Source: Tagaea sp. (GTDB lineage: Bacteria > Pseudomonadota > Alphaproteobacteria > CACIAM-22H2). From it: DNA of 8,146 nucleotides. Positions 6,202-8,146 of the stretch are shown one piece after another. The notes beneath the pieces are model-generated. The model saw nothing but the letters and a program-made list of their open reading frames with translations. It did no database searches and was not told where the DNA came from. Within the stretch, counting starts at the first letter, position 1, and each line of letters opens with the position of its first letter. Made by a program: the position numbers and the translations under genes. The stretch lies in contig JAMNXK010000067.1 in the NCBI GenBank assembly GCA_023653245.1, positions 1 to 8,146 of the forward strand. The letters run 5' to 3'.

Positions 6202-6819
6202 ATGCTGAAGATCTACGGCCGCGACACCTCGTCGAACGTGCAGAAAGTCCTGTGGCTCTGCGAAGAATTGGCCTTGCCCTACGAAAGCCTGCACGACGTG
6301 CCGCCGGGCAAGGCGGCGAGCGAGGACTACAAGCGCGTCAACCCCAACGGCCAGATCCCGACGATCGACGACGACGGGTTCGTGCTGTGGGAGTCCAACG
6401 CGATCGTGCGCTATCTCGCGGCCCGGCACGCGTCCGGCACGATCTACCCCGCCGATCTTCGCGCGCGCGCCGACGCCGATCGCTGGATGGATTGGCAGGC
6501 CACGGTCCTCGCCCCGCCCACCACCGCCGTGCTCTACCAGACTTTGCGCGCGACGCCGGACAAGAAGGATCCCGCCGCTTTGGCTGGCGCGTGCCAAACC
6601 TTGCGCGAGAAATCCGCGATCCTCGACGCGGCGCTCAAGGGCAAGGCGTTCGTCACGGGCGATGCGTTCACCATGGCCGATATAGCGCTCGGCCAATGGG
6701 TGTGGCGCTATGTCGAGCTGGTCGAGAACCGCCCCGCCCAGCCTTATCTGATGGCGTGGTACACGCGCCTGCAAGGCCGCGCGCCGTTTCGTAAAATCGT
6801 CATGAAGAAGCTGGTTTAG
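6202..6819 (+). CDS. Glutathione S-transferase family protein
   Basis: This cytoplasmic enzyme is predicted to conjugate glutathione to electrophiles or reduce peroxides; the substrate is unknown. The 205-residue length is typical. The N-terminal thioredoxin-like domain (1-76) starts [23 protein letters not shown], with Ser10 or Ser11 as the likely catalytic residue, the cis-proline Pro53 in NGQIPTI, and Glu64-Ser65 in [12 protein letters not shown] binding the glutathione gamma-glutamyl group. The all-helical C-terminal domain (about 88-200) has the folding motif TMAD (157-160) in [12 protein letters not shown]. Cys20 is in helix 1 and does not look catalytic. The ATG at 6202 follows the amidotransferase stop by 11 bases, with a weak ACGGA upstream, so the two genes are likely one operon. 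The stop overlaps that of the convergent ynfA-like gene by four bases. Confidence 0.93.
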   Translation: MLKIYGRDTSSNVQKVLWLCEELALPYESLHDVPPGKAASEDYKRVNPNGQIPTIDDDGFVLWESNAIVRYLAARHASGTIYPADLRARADADRWMDWQATVLAPPTTAVLYQTLRATPDKKDPAALAGACQTLREKSAILDAALKGKAFVTGDAFTMADIALGQWVWRYVELVENRPAQPYLMAWYTRLQGRAPFRKIVMKKLV

Positions 6820-7142
6820 GCTTCGCGCGGCCCGAACAGGATGGCACCCGCGCCGATCAGGCACAGCGCGGCGCCGATCAGATCCCAGCGGTCGGGGCGC
6901 TGGCCTTCGATCGCCCACAGCCAAACGAGCGACGCGGCGATATAGACCCCGCCATAGGCCGCGAAAGCGCGCCCGGCCATGCCGGCGGGCGACAGCGTGA
7001 GCAGCCACGCGAACGCCGCGAGCGCGCCCAATCCCGGGACGAGCCACAGCGCCGACGCGCCGCCGCGCGCCCAGGCCCAGAACGCGAAACATCCGGCGAT
7101 CTCCGCCAGCGCCGCGCCGAGATAGACGGGCAACGCGCTCAT
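6816..7142 (-). CDS. YnfA (UPF0060) family small membrane protein
   Basis: This is a small inner-membrane protein of 108 residues, the same length as E. coli YnfA. It has four hydrophobic helices near 4-25, 30-50, 57-78 and 87-104. Family signatures are [14 protein letters not shown] (11-24), [37 protein letters not shown] (44-80) and [25 protein letters not shown] (82-106). The family is related to small multidrug resistance (SMR) transporters and some members have been linked to drug efflux, but the substrate of this one is unknown. The ATG at 7142 overlaps the upstream hydrolase stop as ATGA, so translation is coupled and this is the third gene of a minus-strand operon. Its TAA at 6818-6816 overlaps the TAG of the convergent glutathione transferase gene. 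Confidence 0.93.
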   Translation of the reverse strand: MSALPVYLGAALAEIAGCFAFWAWARGGASALWLVPGLGALAAFAWLLTLSPAGMAGRAFAAYGGVYIAASLVWLWAIEGQRPDRWDLIGAALCLIGAGAILFGPREA

Positions 7143-7846
7143 AGCTCGGCCAGCAGCCAGCGGCGCATCGCGAGCGAGGTGTCCGCCGGCTTCTCCATCG
7201 TCGCGAGATGGCCGCATTCCTCCAGCACGACGATCTGCGCGTTCGGGATGTCGGCCGCCATCTCGCGGCTGTGTTCGAGCGGTGTCGCGATATCCTCGCG
7301 CCCGCACAGCACCAGCGCCGGACATCCGATCAGCGAAAGCTCCGGCCGGGAATCGGGCCGCCCCATGATCGCGTTCTGCTGGCGGCAGAACGCGTCCGAA
7401 CCGACGCGCAAGGTCATCGCCTGCACCGCGTCGACGATTCCGGGATCGCGCGCGATGGATTTCGGGCTCACCCAATTCTCGATCAGCTGCGGCGTCACGC
7501 CCTTGAACTTGCCGCGCTTGGCGTGCGCGACGAACATCCCGCGCTTGCGCTTCTGTTCGGGCGTGTCGGCGCGCGCGGAGGTGTCGAGCAAGGCCAAGCG
7601 CATCACCCGGCTGCGCGCGCGGCGCAAAATCTCGAACGACAGATACCCGCCCATCGACAGCCCCGCCATCGCGAAGCGCGCGGGCGCGCGGGCGAGCACG
7701 TCTTCGGCCATGGCTTCGAACGTGTCGGCCCCGGTGAGGTCGGCGACCTGGATGTCGGCGATATCCTCCAGCGCCTTGATCTGCGCCAGCCACAGCGCGC
7801 GATCGCAGAGCAGCCCGGGAAGAAGGACCAGCGGAATCCGGCTCAT
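7139..7846 (-). CDS. Alpha/beta-fold hydrolase
   Basis: This is a soluble serine hydrolase of the alpha/beta fold with unknown substrate. The 235-residue protein has the expected catalytic triad in order: Ser64 in the nucleophile elbow GLSMGG (62-67), Asp185 in CGREDIATP (181-189), and His213 in [12 protein letters not shown] (209-220). The N-terminal strand and oxyanion loop are [15 protein letters not shown] (5-19). A cap region of about 60 residues (95-155, including [17 protein letters not shown]) lies between strands 6 and 7. The ATG at 7846 overlaps the upstream isochorismatase-family gene stop as ATGA, and its own TGA overlaps the ynfA start in the same way. A longer reading of this frame, through GTG at the window edge, is not real: that upstream stretch is coded in another frame by the isochorismatase gene. 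Confidence 0.9.
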   Translation of the reverse strand: MSRIPLVLLPGLLCDRALWLAQIKALEDIADIQVADLTGADTFEAMAEDVLARAPARFAMAGLSMGGYLSFEILRRARSRVMRLALLDTSARADTPEQKRKRGMFVAHAKRGKFKGVTPQLIENWVSPKSIARDPGIVDAVQAMTLRVGSDAFCRQQNAIMGRPDSRPELSLIGCPALVLCGREDIATPLEHSREMAADIPNAQIVVLEECGHLATMEKPADTSLAMRRWLLAEL

Positions 7847-8146
7847 TTGATCAGCGCCGAGAGTTCCTTGAACGCCGGCGTGCCCGCCACGCCGAGCCAC
7901 TCGAAGATCGCCATCTCGGTGCCGATCAGCCACACGCCGTTGGCGCGCAAGCGCTCGGCCGCCAATTCCTGGTCGGCCGCTTTGCGCGACGACACCGCAT
8001 CCCACACCACCGCGACCTCGTAGCCCTTGGCCTTGAACCCCAGCGCCGTCTGCAGCACGCAGACATGGGACTCGATCCCGCACAGCACGATCTGGCGCCG
8101 TCCCGAGCGTTCCACCGCATCCGCGATCCCCGGATCGGCGGCGCAC
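7843..8146 (-). CDS. Isochorismatase-family cysteine hydrolase, N-terminus missing at window edge
   Basis: This is the C-terminal 100 residues of a cytoplasmic isochorismatase-like hydrolase; the gene continues past the right edge. The frame reads from base 8145 and begins [15 protein letters not shown]. The nucleophile motif [17 protein letters not shown] contains the catalytic Cys (codon 8061-8059, residue 29 of the visible part) after the usual cis-peptide region [20 protein letters not shown] and the C-terminal FKELSALIK match the ISOC/YcaC-like branch rather than true isochorismatases such as EntB. The catalytic Asp and Lys expected in the N-terminal half lie outside the window, so activity cannot be judged. 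It is the first visible gene of a three-gene minus-strand operon and its TGA overlaps the next start codon. The GTG at 8115 is internal, not the start. Confidence 0.9.
   Translation of the reverse strand, partial: CAADPGIADAVERSGRRQIVLCGIESHVCVLQTALGFKAKGYEVAVVWDAVSSRKAADQELAAERLRANGVWLIGTEMAIFEWLGVAGTPAFKELSALIK

Noticed and set aside
7847..8146. Reading the alpha/beta hydrolase as starting at a GTG at the window edge
   Set aside because: That region encodes the isochorismatase-family C-terminus in another frame, with its catalytic Cys motif. The hydrolase fold starts properly at the ATG at 7846.

Overview
The window is GC-rich, densely coding bacterial chromosome. It most likely comes from an alphaproteobacterium: the ParE, YciA-type thioesterase and class II amidotransferase read like typical alphaproteobacterial versions. 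I infer this from protein character and base composition, and cannot name a genus. There are no rRNA or tRNA genes, insertion sequences, CRISPR arrays, phage genes or integration signatures. Ten genes fill almost all of it, two of them cut by the window edges.

Layout. Bases 1-850 (minus strand) hold a YciA-like acyl-CoA thioesterase followed two bases later by an unrecognised protein that runs off the left edge. Diverging from yciA is parE (902-2878, plus), the ATPase subunit of topoisomerase IV. A LysR-type regulator (minus, ending at 2875) meets parE tail to tail and diverges from a TauE/SafE permease (3834-4577, plus), a standard regulator/target arrangement. A cytochrome P460-like lipoprotein with a CxxCH haem site (4550-5209, minus) overlaps the permease tail. 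A 144-base divergent promoter region follows, with a perfect TATAAT for the cytochrome. A class II glutamine amidotransferase (5354-6190) and a glutathione S-transferase (6202-6819) then form a likely plus-strand operon. The right end is a minus-strand operon of an isochorismatase-family hydrolase (cut by the edge), an alpha/beta hydrolase and a YnfA-family small membrane protein, joined by two ATGA start/stop overlaps.

How they work together. Apart from parE, this is accessory metabolism and detoxification: export of sulfite or other anions (TauE/SafE), a possible nitrogen-oxide-active cytochrome, glutathione conjugation, small-molecule hydrolases and a possible small efflux protein. The most distinctive features are architectural. 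All three convergent junctions have overlapping gene ends, two with the identical four-base TTAG overlap, so there is no room for intergenic terminators. I found no clear sign of an undescribed system. The P460-like lipoprotein, its promoter and the neighbouring LysR/TauE pair deserve the closest look.
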